Of a stretch of 64,000 bases of DNA, positions 11,701-23,602 are shown one piece after another. The stretch's first letter is position 1. The number at the start of each line of letters is the position of its first letter. Source of the stretch: Paguma larvata (Eukaryota > Chordata > Mammalia > Carnivora > Viverridae); NCBI GenBank assembly GCA_030068075.1, contig CM057830.1, forward strand, positions 25,018,247-25,082,246, read 5' to 3'. Under the pieces are notes generated by a model that searched no databases, had not been told where the DNA came from, and saw only the letters and a program-made list of their open reading frames with translations. A program made the position numbers and the translations under genes.

Positions 11701-11908
11701 GGGGCCTGCGTGGTTTCGTCAGTTAATCATCTGACTTCGGCTCATGATCTCACAGTTCCTGAGTTCGAGTCCTGCATCAGGCTCTGTGCTGACAGCTCGG
11801 AGCCTGGAGCCTGCTTCAGATTCTGTGTCTCCCTCTCTCTCTGCCCCTCCCTGGCTCACACTATGTCTCTCTCCTTCTCAAAAGTAAACATTAAAAAATT
11901 TTTTTAAA
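11701..11908 (+). mobile_element. CAN-SINE, plus orientation
   Basis: Head 'ggggcctgcgtggtttcgtc' is mildly diverged; the body 'gacttcggctcatgatctca' and 'ggagcctggagcctgcttca' fit the long felid-like SINEC form. The target duplication is 'aattgaagtag' at 11683 against 'aaatgaagtag' after the tail. Antisense to DMD. Confidence 0.92.
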
Positions 11909-14328
11909 AAAATGAAGTAGTGAGTGACTGCATTTCTCTCTATAAGGCAACCTTATAGAACAAATGCTTGAGAATCCAAAACCCGGGAAAACAGTCGAAA
12001 AAAGAAAAAAAGGAGGCATTAGGAAGAGGCCCAGGAGTTTTCACGCCAGGTTAGGAGTGAGAAGGAAATGGAAACCATGTCCTGCAAATACAGGTCTTGA
12101 GCACTGTTACTTAACTCCTGCGTGGGGCTCAGGGAAGGCCTCGGAGAAACCAGTTACTCAAGATTTGGGGGCAGGTACAGCCCAGCTGTGTTTTGCAACT
12201 TTTCCATTTCTGGATGGGTACCTTATCCTGATGGGAGTGAGTACCCGCCAATGGGGCCAAGAGAATCTAGGACCATATCCTGCTTTGCTCAGAGGATCAG
12301 AGGCCCCCTGGAGCTTCTAAAGTACCTGGGGGACATGAGCTACTCAAATGTCATTGGACTCACAACAAAGAAACACAGGATGAGATGTAGGCAAGCCTTT
12401 CATGAAAGGCATCAGGCTTGGAGACTTCCATTGTTAACTTAATTCTTGGCTCTTTAAGCCGGTTGGTTCACTATCTGGTGTGGTGCCCAGGACAGAGGTG
12501 CAGTATTGGTCTTAGATACCTGAGACCCTACTGCTTTAGGGTCATGTCCTTTACCCTTGGATTTCAGATGTCAGATACTTTTTTTTTTTTTTTTTTTTGC
12601 AAGAGGATTCATATGCGAATTCTCATTACTAACATCATGAGGCTATCCCATAGACCTCCAACAAAATGGAGACACTTTCTGTACTATTAACTCCTTGATT
12701 TTGGCCAAATGCTGAGGGCTTGTGCGGAGCTGAGACGGGGGGAGTCTGCAGACTGACCGAGTACAGCCACCTGCCTTTCCTCTCACTTTTGCCTCTGGTA
12801 GACATTCTTGACCATAAATTATGCCATTGAAACATGTACTCTTTTTTAACGCGACTGCATTCCATTTCAGCATCAGTTTTTATCGTGGTAGACTGAAGGC
12901 AAAATATTATGCCATTTCTATTCATTGTCTTTCTTGCATTCAGTTTCCAGGGCAATTTTGTACATTTTCGTACTTGGGTGTGATCACTTTTGACCAGCAA
13001 ACAGAATAAGGATGATAAATAATGAAATAGACTCAAACTAATGACCTAGAGGTAGCATCAACAGGATAACTTAGAGGTGGTTAAGTTAACAAAACCAAAT
13101 CACTAGATTTTAGGAAAAACAATATGCAGTGTATAGACATGAAGAAGGTGGGGCCTTTTATTTCCCAAACAATTATCAGTAATTATATTTCAGCTACGGT
13201 AAGAAAGAGTAGCAATTAACGGCTGTGTTTCTCCCATAGAGAATCCTCATGTTTTTACGAAAAATGATTCCTAGTTTCTCTTCGTTTTACGGAGCAAGAA
13301 TGCAACACTCAAACAGGAAAGCAGAAGTTCTTTTTTAATGTTTTCTCATTTGCGTCCATCAGGATTCATCACCTTTCAGGACCTTCATCTTTCAGAGCTT
13401 CACTCGGAAGCTCACCACCTCAGTGTTCTGGAAGGAAAAGCTGAATTATGCCCCCCCACCCCATGCTGAGAGTGTCTATCTTCTTTCCTATGCACGTTGT
13501 TCATTCTGCCTTCACAGATATAAATTAGACATGAGGAACAAGACAGAACTGATGACGAAGGAAAGGCTTTTACTTATAAGAACAAGCTGTACACACCTTA
13601 GTGACTTCGATTTCCTTGGAAACTTGTTTCTATAATCCTAACTGTGACTGCTAACTATTTTCTCTATGTAGAAAAAAGAAGCGAACAAACCTCAAAACCA
13701 AAGACCAAAAAGATTTTGGGTTTTCCACAGTTTCGAATGGCAGAGTTAAGACAAGTAAGAAGCTAGTTCGTGAGTATTCTGCAGAGGCTAACTGCAAAAT
13801 ATACACGATTAAAATAAAAAGGCCTCTAATGAGTATAAATAAATCATTCAAGCAGGCCATGTTTTTAGGCTGCTAAGGAAACGGAAGAAATGCCAATATT
13901 GTCTTTCTGAGAAATCTTAATTATACGTGACAACACATCAAGCAAAATGTCAGTTAATGAAATCTGCTTACTTATTTAAAAATAAGTAATAGCCATAAGC
14001 CATTAAAAATACCGAACACAAGGACACTGATATTCAAATTCCGGAGTTATTTTAGACAGCTTAAAGTTTACAGTTGATAGGATTTCTGGATTTGTAAACA
14101 TATCGGCTGGTCTACAATGTTCATGGTCTGTGTCCCCATTTTCTGCTGCCACAGCCCCTGTCTTGCTCTCACCTTTCCCTCCACGGCTCAAACGTCCCCG
14201 TAAGTCAAGGATTCTCAAGTAAGAGCATGCACCGCAAACACGTGGAGGGTGTGTTGACACAGAGCCTGCAGGGTCCTGTCCCCAGTGTTTTCCATTCAGC
14301 AAGTCTAGGGTGGACTTGAGAAGTTGGG

Positions 14329-14541
14329 TTTTTTTTTTTAGTTTATTTATTTATTTGAAAGAGACAGAGAGAGCATGAGCAGGGGAGGAGCAAAGAAAGA
14401 GAGGGAGAGAGAGAATTCCAAGCAGGCTCCACGCTGTCAGCATAGAGCCAGATGTGGGGCTCGGACTTATGAAACTGTGAGCTCATGCCCTGAGCCGAAA
14501 CCGAGTCAGACGCTTAACCGAAGGAGCCACCCAGGTGCCCC
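14329..14541 (-). mobile_element. CAN-SINE, minus orientation
   Basis: On the minus strand it begins with the GGGGCACCTGGGTGGCTCC-type head and ends in a TAAA and oligo-A tail. A short AAGTTGG duplication flanks it (14321 and 14546). Same orientation as DMD. Confidence 0.92.
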
Positions 14542-14849
14542 TGCAAAGTTGGCATTTTTGACAAGAAATTGGAAGATACTGTGTTCCTACAACTCACCAG
14601 ACTTATTCTTGACTTCAACCCTTCGCGTGTGCGGTTCCCTCAGCCTGGAGTTTTACATTGGTACTCTCGGCCTAGCTGGCTTTTATTTATGAACCGTAGA
14701 TCTCACTTAATGAGACTGTGAAAGTGAGCCCATTCCTGTCTGCCCTGTTTAAAGAAGTTCTCCCTATTTTTCTTCCTCTCAGCACCTTTCCCTCTTAGCC
14801 CAGATCACAATTTCAAAGAGCATATATATTTGTCTATTTATTAATTCAT

Positions 14850-14970
14850 CATTTGTCCTGTCCCAAGACCCTGATCTTCATTAAGGCAATTTTCTATGCT
14901 TTTTTTTCCACCAGGGTATGCCTGAATCCACTACATGATAATCCCTCAATACATTTTTATTAAAGAATAA
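14850..14970 (+). repeat. L2 LINE 3' end fragment (weak)
   Basis: The segment 'ccctgatcttcattaaggca' through 'ccctcaatacatttttatta' follows the L2 3' terminal pattern (…aggcagggacc… cctcaataaatattt…). Highly diverged, low certainty. Confidence 0.4.
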
Positions 14971-16819
14971 ACAAGAGAATTAGGCCTTTTGGCATTAATT
15001 ACTAATATTTCAGGTCAACAGCTATTCTCAAATTGTTTCATAAACACAGTTTCCTGTAAAAATCTGACACCGAATTCCTAAAGAAAAGAAGCTTGTTTAT
15101 TTCCTTCAGCTTCTTTAGTTTCATTACTTGATTTATTGGATGTTGAAGCATGGGCTCATTTCTGACATACCTCTAAGCCTCTGAGTGAGAACATAACATT
15201 GCAGTTTTGGGGGCCGACCAGAGAGTTTTCATAAAAATGGAGCCAGTGGGGAACAAGGGGGGAAGTAATCTATTTAAGGAGAATGTGTCCTGCTGGTGGT
15301 GATTCACCTTGGCGTTGTCTTCTGGAGGGCATTTTGGCGAGGCCGATAAAAACGTTACGAATATTTATATAGGAGAAGATAAAAAGCTACATACCAGGGT
15401 TTCCATGTGGAGTTGTACAGTGGCCGCCCGAGGGGACCAAGGGGGCTGAAATCCAACCTGGGCTCTGTTGCTAAATTTGTGAGCCTTGGCACGGGGAGAT
15501 ATATCTCTTCGAAGGAAGAGGTACCTTTCTCTCCTTGGCTCAAAAAGGAGGCTCTTGTGGGGCCTGGGATTACAGACACTGGAGTTGAGATTAGGGATGG
15601 CCTCTCTCTCTCTCCCTCTTTCTCTTCCCTCTCTCCCATGTTTGGGGTTTTCTACTATAGACAAAGCTCACTGAGAAATATTTTCCATGCATTTCTTCTT
15701 GTGTAAAAGGGGGACAGGAAGTGGACGCCTCAGTACTGTTGCAAAAATGAATGGGAAGGTTGAGTCTATTTCTCCTTCTTTTACTGCACCTACAACCAGC
15801 TAAGCGTTGGTCAGACAACGTGGAGAACGCAAAGTCACACAAGGTCCTATTTGGTCTAGTTCAGGGAGAGTCAGCAAAGCAGAGGGTAGTAAGTTCATTT
15901 CCAGAGCCACAGACTTAGGTCCTTTCTCGAGTAGCTGTAGCACTAGAGCCAACTTCTAACACCACGATGTGGGGAGAGGGGGTGCAGAATCCTGTCTTTC
16001 CTCACTCCTCTATCATGTAACTTTGTGAGGTCTCCTTGAACTAGGCTTAAAACTGAGAAAGGAAGAGGAAGCATGGTGAGAGGAGAAAAGATGCTTGTTC
16101 AGAGCATGAACCAAAGGGTAGGAAGCAGGAAAGCTCCACGTGTTTACGGAAGGGCAAATGGTCTTCACTAAGGTGGCACACGAAGTCCAGGGCCGTTGTG
16201 GAAGACTAATGGCAGGTGTTTGCTCGCTGCAAGGTTGTGGTGGGTATGAATGAGCTGGCCTTTGCGATGCAGACAGTGAAGGTTTCTGCAAGGGGGAATT
16301 GGTGTATTCCCAGCAACTGCTTTAGTTAGATTTAGCTACTACTCACTGGAAAACACTTATTTTGTATCCACTATGTACTGTGTATGTACCTACTATGTAT
16401 ACATGTACTATGCCCTGGGAAAATGGAGCTCTTCACAGACTGACGTTAATTACCAGAGATAATTTAGAGGGTTATGGAAAAAATGTAATCCTGCTATGAG
16501 AAGGGGTGTCAACAGGGTTCGCAAAGCACAGAGCAAGCTGAGGCAGGTCAGGAGCATCTCCCTGAGTCGACACGGTGGGGAATAACAGAAAGAGCGTGTT
16601 CTTCTGGGTGTGGCACGTTCATCTAGAAAATCTCAAGTAGACAGGTGTAAGCCTGTGGTCCTTTCAGAAAGAAGAGTGCAAATGAATGTCTGTAGATTTG
16701 GGCAAGAAGTAACAATGGCCCAAATTGGAGTAGTTGGCAAAAGGGAGAAAGTAATCTGTAAAATGATTTTTAACAGTCTTATGTGTCTGAAAAAGAGCAT
16801 TTTGTCCTGTGCTTTGATG

Positions 16820-16960
16820 CACGTTTGTTTATTCACTCCCTCCAAAAAATATCATTGAACGCCTGTTTACACCAGGGAATGTTCCAAGTACTAGGGAAAT
16901 GGCAGGGCACAAAACAGATCAAATTCCTACGGCCGTGCGACCTAACTCTAATGGTTATCC
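16820..16960 (+). repeat. Old dispersed repeat fragment, family not assigned
   Basis: It carries the recurrent mammalian motif of the type 'tattcactccctccaaaaaa', 'tgaacgcctgtttacaccag' and 'gttccaagtactagggaaat'. It resembles other fragments at 36285, 44460 and 46340 in this window. Confidence 0.4.
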
Positions 16961-17637
16961 TTTTATATAAATGATGATTGTTGTTATACAGGCTTATTAA
17001 GAAACAAGTTCCAAGCCAAAATGGATCCATTGCTATAAAATGCCATATTTTTGACCAAGCAAAGGCCAGGACAAAGTATGGTATGGTATCGTATAGAGTA
17101 GTTCCCAAGAGATTCAAACAAATTAAGTTATGTCTGTATGTATGAATAATAATTAATAGAGGAATGCAGGGTTGTGAGGTTACCTGGGCCATATGCTACA
17201 CCTCGCTGGCCTGACATTGGCCACACTTATTTAATTTTTGTTCCATGGGGAAGGCACTTGCTACTGAAACAAAATGAATTTTTGCAGAATTGATTTTCCA
17301 TTCAATATATTGTTATCAACTTAGAAATACTAAAACAGAACTGAACAAGAGAGGAATATAAATTTTCTAAGAGCTGAGATAAAAATAATTAAATGGAAGA
17401 GAGGTGAAAAGGACTGTACAATGCCCTTCAGTATCTATGTTTCTTTTCAGATTATTGTAGCTCCTGAATTTTGTAAATGGTTTTAGTCTTTCCAAAATAC
17501 CTTTCTTTCCAACGAGTGGGACAACAAAAGATCAAGATATTTGATTACTTCAAGTCAAATGAAATGAATATAAAATGGGTTTTCTTCATTAAATCGATGT
17601 AACAGCATGTTTAAAAATCAGATTGGTAAATTTTTTT

Positions 17638-17844
17638 TAACATTTATTTATTTTTTTTGAGAGACATAGAGACAGAGTATGAGCAGGGGAAGGGCACAGA
17701 GAGAGGGAGATACAGAATCTGAAGCAGGCTCCAGGCTCTGAGCCGTCAGCGCAGAGCCCGACGCGGGGCTCGAACTCACAGACCGTGAGATCATGACCTG
17801 AGTCGAAGTCGGCCGCTTAACCAACTGAGCCACCCAGGTGCCCC
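17638..17844 (-). mobile_element. CAN-SINE, minus orientation, well preserved
   Basis: Full-length felid-type SINEC. The target duplication 'tggtaaattttttt' is perfect over 14 bp (17624-17637 and 17845-17858), suggesting a fairly recent insertion. Its head and tRNA-related region contain no disruption. Confidence 0.96.
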
Positions 17845-19870
17845 TGGTAAATTTTTTTAGAGTGGTTCATCTTCATTATATCCTTAGGCTGGGAAGAAAG
17901 TCTTATGTATTTACTTGCAAGCCACGTTACCCTTCCAGATATATTAGTGGCTGTTATTTTTATCTCAATATACATGCAAAGGTGGAAAAGATCTAGCCTC
18001 TTAAGTGGAACCAGGAGTTGACTCAGTTTCTCACTAAATTATTGAGAACTTTCAAGATATTCCTCTGATTTTTCTGATCACACCTTAAAGTAAGATCCAC
18101 ATTCATATCCTGTGTTGTTCTGTTACAACAACTACTATCCTGATAATGTCCACATAAGCGCGTGTGGAGGATGAATAAATTACTACTTATACAAATGTGT
18201 CTAAGGGTCAAGCTGTCTAATCAACGTATTTAAATATTATTTCAAAAAAAAAAACTCAAAGTCATTGGCCAAACCTAGCTTTAAAAAAGTGATCAGTATT
18301 CAGGTAACAATGAACTCACACTTTAATAGTAATAGATTTTTTTTCTTTTTCAAAAGTGGAGTAGGACTTAGCATCCTTGAAACTCTGGGTGCGTGATGTT
18401 GTATTGATTATTTAAAGGAGGACTATTTCAGTTGAAAACAGTTTAAAATCTGAAAAAAAAAATCTTTTCACTAAGCACTCAACATTTTTTTTGGAAAGTG
18501 AAAGTGGGTCAGATTTCATTAAGACCCATCTTGCATCTGACACTCAACCCCAACCCCCAGGCAGTTTTAACACTGAGACAACATTGAAAACGGCTTCTTT
18601 CAACCTGTATAACAAAATGGCAGGGCGGTTCCAGAGGTGATATTTTATTCCCTGTGTGAGCCAAAGGATCAATAGAACTTATGCTTGCTTGTTTACCTTA
18701 TATCTCTTTTAACTTTTTCCTTTATTGGATGCACAGAAGTCACCATTAAATTGGATAACTCTTGTCGCGACTCTAGTACGGGGCCTGTGTAGGTTGAAAA
18801 CAATGAACCCTTCTCTGGCTTTAGCCTTGTCCCTGCTAGAAATATGTTGAGGCCGATAGCCAACTGACAAGTAGAGGGTGAACGTGGAAGGCTGTTGCAT
18901 GTGGCCTACTTGTCCTTGGGACAGACAAAAGCCATAAACCATGGGGCAATTAAATGAGAATGACTTAATAAGACCTAATAGGATTTAAGTTTACAGCAAT
19001 GTATAGATTCCAAACTGGGTTAAAATCTTTTAAGGTAGAAGATAAGTAAATGAGACGAAGCTCAAGTGTGGTTTGTCACCGGTTCTCAAAAACAAACTAA
19101 TGTATACTGCTTAACTTTCCTCCTTTGCTTTAGTTTCTACCTAGATAATTACTATAGTTTGGCATATATGGCTGATACATCGACTTTACTCTCTTCCCTA
19201 ACTTGTTTAATGCCATGTTAAGATCATGATAATAGGATTTGAATATTTGATAGAAAAAAATTCCAAATGAGCCCACTGTGTCCATAATAACATGGAATCC
19301 CCGGGAATAAGACTTCTAAAAGCATGTGCACTTTGAAACAGAACCAGCAGGCTTTTAGCTGCATGAGGGAAAAACATTCACCATAAAAATCAATTCTTTA
19401 AAAGGAAATAGAAATCTACCTTAGTGTTAGAGTCTCCAGCCTCACTCTGACTAAGAGAATTTGACATTTTAGGACTGAACACACTGTGGAAACTTAATAA
19501 ATATTGAAGTTTACAAACAAAAACATAACAATGATTTGTGGACCAATTTTTAAAAATATTGAAAATCAATGTACCCTTACTCTGCCTAATTCAGATAACT
19601 CAATTATTTAATGTATACTTGATTTGAGTGGGTTTATACATAGTTATTTCAACTTTACATTGAACATTAATCAAATTGCTTTTAATTATAACCCCCTCCC
19701 CCACCCCTAGCCAGGAACCCAGAATAAAGCGGAAAGTTTGTTTGGAATGTTTCTTGGTTAACATTAAAGCACACTTAAAAACATTCATTTCTATTATATT
19801 TATTCCGTGATTCTCCTTACATATACCACTTGCCCCATACCACAACACTGAATTTTTTCACAGGCATTTA

Positions 19871-20107
19871 TCTTTTTTATTTTTTTAACATTTATTTATT
19901 TTTGAGAGACAGAAAGACACAGCATGAGCAGGGGAAGGGCAGAGAAAGAGGCAGACACAGAATCTGAAGCAGGCTCCAGGCTCTAAGCCATCAGCACAGA
20001 GCCCGACGCAGGGCTCAAACTCACAGACAGTGAGATCATGACCTGAGCTGAAGTCAGCCGCTCAACCGACTGAGCCACCCAGGGCACTGAGCCACCCAGG
20101 CGCCCCG
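19871..20107 (-). mobile_element. CAN-SINE with an internal head duplication, minus orientation
   Basis: Full-length SINEC flanked by 'cacaggcattta' (19859-19870) and 'cacaagcattta' (20108-20119). Close to its 5' head the 14-bp block 'ctgagccacccagg' occurs twice in tandem (about 20068-20102), which is not seen in the other copies here. Confidence 0.95.
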
Positions 20108-20345
20108 CACAAGCATTTAATAGACCGATTTTGTACCAACTTTGGGGAAAATAAAATTCCCCTTCCCGGATCACTGTAGCTCAGACTACTTTCTGCTTCC
20201 TCCCAGTTGCTTCTCCCAGCGTCACCTCACATCTGTCTCCATCTCTCTGCACATACATGCTCTTCCCCTGAACGCAGAGCCTCCATGGGGTGAGAAGCTA
20301 TAAAATGCAGGGACTCCTGGATAAGGTACCCAGTGTTGATATCTA

Positions 20346-20543
20346 ACGTTTATTTATTTTTGAGAGACATAGAGACAGAGCATGAGCAGGGGAAGGGCAG
20401 AGAGAGGGAGACACAGAATCTGAAGCAGGCTCCAGGCTCTGAGGCATCAGCACAGAGCCCGACACGGGGCTCGAACTCACAGACCGTGAGATCATGACCT
20501 GAGCCGAAGTCGGCCGCTTAACCAACTGAGCCACCCAGGTGCC
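20346..20543 (-). mobile_element. CAN-SINE, minus orientation
   Basis: Full-length felid-type SINEC. The target duplication is 17 bp with one mismatch (20329-20345 and 20544-20560, 'cccagtgttgatatcta'). It lies 53 bp from an oppositely oriented copy at 20597. Confidence 0.96.
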
Positions 20544-20596
20544 CCCAGTTTTGATATCTAGCAAGCAGGTTTCAACTTTAAAAAGCTGAATAGTCT

Positions 20597-20720
20597 TGAG
20601 GTGCCTGGGTGGTTCAGTCGGTTGAGCGTCCAACTCTTGATTTCAGCTCAGGTCATGATCTCAGCATCATGGGATCAAGTCCCATGTTGGACTCTGTGCT
20701 GAGCATGGAGCCTGCTTGGG

Positions 20721-20762
<42 letters not shown>

Positions 20763-20812
20763 CCTCTTCCCTTTTCCCCTACTCATCTTCTCTCTCTCAA
20801 AATAAAATTTAA
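20597..20812 (+). mobile_element. CAN-SINE, plus orientation, with (CT)15 tract
   Basis: Head 'gaggtgcctgggtggttcag', middle 'gagcatggagcctgcttggg', then an uninterrupted CT microsatellite at about 20728-20757 and an A-rich tail. Flanked by 'aaaagctgaatagtct' (20581-20596) and 'aaaagttgaatagtct' (20813-20828), one mismatch in 16. Forms an inverted pair with the preceding SINE. Confidence 0.96.
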
Positions 20813-21399
20813 AAAAGTTGAATAGTCTCAAATATTCTGAATGTCTTCGATTCCAGAAACTCTATGTAGTACTTGCTTATAATCAGTATGCTCAGCAGGA
20901 AATTCTGAAGAGACGTTTTCAATTTAATTGTTGTTATTAAAAAAAATAATTGTTGTTATTCATAAATGTGATAGCGTGTAGACAAGGCAAAAGATTATGT
21001 GACTAAACATCCTAATTTTAAAGTATCAATAGCGGGAAGGCAAGTGAACTTCAAAGTCATCTGAAGCAGCCCCTAAATTGTATGAGTGCCAGTAAAAGAG
21101 CAACAGGAAACCTGGACTAAATAACTGTGAATGCCTTCCACGAGAGAGACTCAGAGACAGTGGGCCATCATTCATTTCAAGGTTTCTGAGGGAAACTAAG
21201 CTCTCTGCCTAAGCTATCAATCACTCTCACAGAAGGCCAGGTGCCTGCGCTCACTTTTAAATGAGATGTTGTGGATACTGATAAATATAAATGAAGTAAT
21301 AAATGATATATTTACAGAAGAATTATCGACAAATCGATGCATTATTAGCAATAAACAAAATACGTATTTCTATACCTACGCTGCAGCTGCACAATGGAA

Positions 21400-21582
21400 T
21401 GGTGTTTCTCCAAGTGTCCCTGGACCAATAGCATCAAGATCATCAGGGAAGTGGTTAGAAATGCAGATTCTCAGCCCGGCTCCTGCCCACCTGAATCTGA
21501 AGCTCTGGGGAAGGGGTTCACCAATCTGGGCTTCCACAAGCCCTCCAGGTGAGTCTGATGCACACTAAGGTGAGAACCACTG
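21400..21582 (+). repeat. MER5A-like hAT-Charlie element
   Basis: Central 'agaaatgcagattctcagcc', 'cacctgaatctgaagctctg' and the terminal 'aaggtgagaaccactgccag' match the MER5A layout. About 180 bp, moderately diverged. Confidence 0.75.
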
Positions 21583-21884
21583 CCAGAGAAAATTCTGGAC
21601 GTTCTCATTGGCTATGTCTGGATAACTTGAATCCCCAAGATCGCAAATATCTGACCAATTCAGACACTTGTAAGTTGTATAACTATGAAGCCCAAGTCTC
21701 TTATAAAGCCATTTTCTTACTAATGAGCATCACTTTCCTAGACCTTTTCATTAACTCTTCTAGTTCATTATCAATTCCAAAAAGTACCTAGGGGGTGGGT
21801 TAGAGGGAGGATGGATTTTCCATCAAGAAACAAAATCCTCTTCACTTCTAAAGAATGACTGCACGTGCAAGAACAAAACAGCAT

Positions 21885-22562
21885 TAAAAAGGCCACGTTG
21901 AGATATGGCGGCTGAATGGATGACTAAGTTCACTTGCCAGTTGCAGGCGACTCTTTTCCTGGCCTGGGCATCTATCCCCCAGCTGCTGTGACTATTGGCT
22001 ACTAATGCCTTATGGCTGCCTCTCGTCTTCAGGAAGGTGACCTCTGCTGATGGGAGGCCCCAAGGCCAGGAGTTAACACATACACCTGGTCCAGGAAGTA
22101 ACTGATGTATCCGGGGGTGGGCCACAGCTAGTGGTGTGATGGAGCAGAGCCCGAGTGCCCGCTGCATGCTTCTCTTCCCAATTCTTCATTCAGTGGGACC
22201 ACGGTGGTAGCCCGAGTCTGTCTGGGTGGGCGTATTTACACCACCAGAATTGGAAGATGTCACAAATCGGTGTTCGCTCCACCTCAGAGTCAACTGAAGA
22301 TACTACTGTCCACCCCCAGCCATTAGCTGGGGCATGAATGGACAACTTTGTTGTGCGGTATATACTCCAGTGCTCTCTGTGTGGATCAGGACACACACCT
22401 AGATATTGCCTGCGATGGCATACTGGCTTGGCCCTTTTTCTCCCTTATCGTGTCTCCCTAACTCCCATACAGGCTTCTCCTGAAAGCGGACTGTCTATAA
22501 ATCAATGTGCACCCAAACCCCTGCTCTCAGGGTCTGTTTCCAGGGAATGTGACCTCTAACAC
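21885..22562 (+). repeat. Possible old ERVL-type solo LTR
   Basis: This 0.68-kb block has a higher GC content than its flanks and ends 'ctctcagggtctgtttccag' followed by 'ggaatgtgacctctaaca', a terminus common to several old mammalian ERVL LTRs. The 5' edge and target duplication could not be fixed, and no internal retroviral coding sequence is present. Short overlapping ORFs here show no recognisable product. Confidence 0.3.
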
Positions 22563-23538
22563 AAGTTAAGTCATTAGTTAATTGACTGCTGCACAGAAGA
22601 CTCAAGGAATACGTGTTCGAAATTACAAAGAGCTCTAAGTCATGGACCTTGGGGATCACAACGATCAGATAAAATTGCAACAGATAAATCTGCAATGGCA
22701 GGGATCTACTCTGTGTCTATGTGTACATAAAAGAAAGAAGCTTAGGGAAAAAGAGGAGGCCTACACAAATTGGGCAGGTTTTCCTATCATGCTTCTCAAA
22801 TTATACTTTCGTACTCATGGGTAAATGTACTGTGGGATTCATTTCACTTAAGGTTTTGGAGAAGAACACTTTCCTATTAAAACACAACAAATACATGATG
22901 GAGAAGAACACAAAGTTGACAGGAGATGTGAAAAATAAAATCAGAAACATCGAAGACATTTCATGCTCCTGGTAAAAGGAAGTAAGCAGGTGGGAGGGGA
23001 AGACAGCAGGCTTCTCCTTGGCCATTAAGAGAAGCGACGTGGAAGCGTTTGGGAAGCACTATATAAAATATAACTAAAAATGTAATTTTGGTATAAAAAA
23101 TCACACTATGAAATATTTACTCTTCCCATTATGAAAAAGTCAACTCTCCTAAAATGAGAGGGTTACATTAGTATCGTAAGCACATCTGCTCCCACGATAC
23201 CCAGAGAACTGGTTTACCAAGAACAATTATTCAATGCCATTGCTTAATTTAGTTAACGTAAAGTTGTGTAAGGCCTCATATTGGTGCCAGTGTTAATGGA
23301 ATTCTGAAAATCGTAATTGCCGAGCATGACAGAAACACAGCAGGAGCCCACTCCTTGGGGTATTTGTTCTTAAACCATTCCTTGTTGTGCTTGGAGAGTA
23401 ACAACAGTTGTGAACTTGAAACTTGTTACAACCTCGGTAGATTCCAAAGGAGAATAAAAACACACACTGGCGGTGCGCCTCCCCTTGCTAAGGAAATATG
23501 GAATTTCAGTCAAGTAACACTCACATTTCCCAACTGTT

Positions 23539-23602
23539 TCTAGTTAAAGTGGTACCTGAACACACATGCATCTAGTTAAAGTGGTACCTGCACACATACG
23601 CG
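23539..23602 (+). repeat. 32-bp tandem duplication
   Basis: 'tctagttaaagtggtacctg' occurs at 23539-23558 and 23571-23590 with period 32; the remaining 12 bp of each unit are similar CA-rich sequence. The identical 20-bp core suggests a fairly recent duplication. Confidence 0.85.

Noticed and set aside
11964..12442. Overlapping 118- and 106-codon plus-strand reading frames
   Set aside because: Two frames are open by chance in a GC-richer segment; neither shows a known domain and no gene context is seen.
17638..17844. tRNA gene in the SINE head
   Set aside because: Carnivore SINE heads derive from a tRNA and keep A/B-box traces, but there is no intact tRNA fold, so they are not annotated as tRNA genes.
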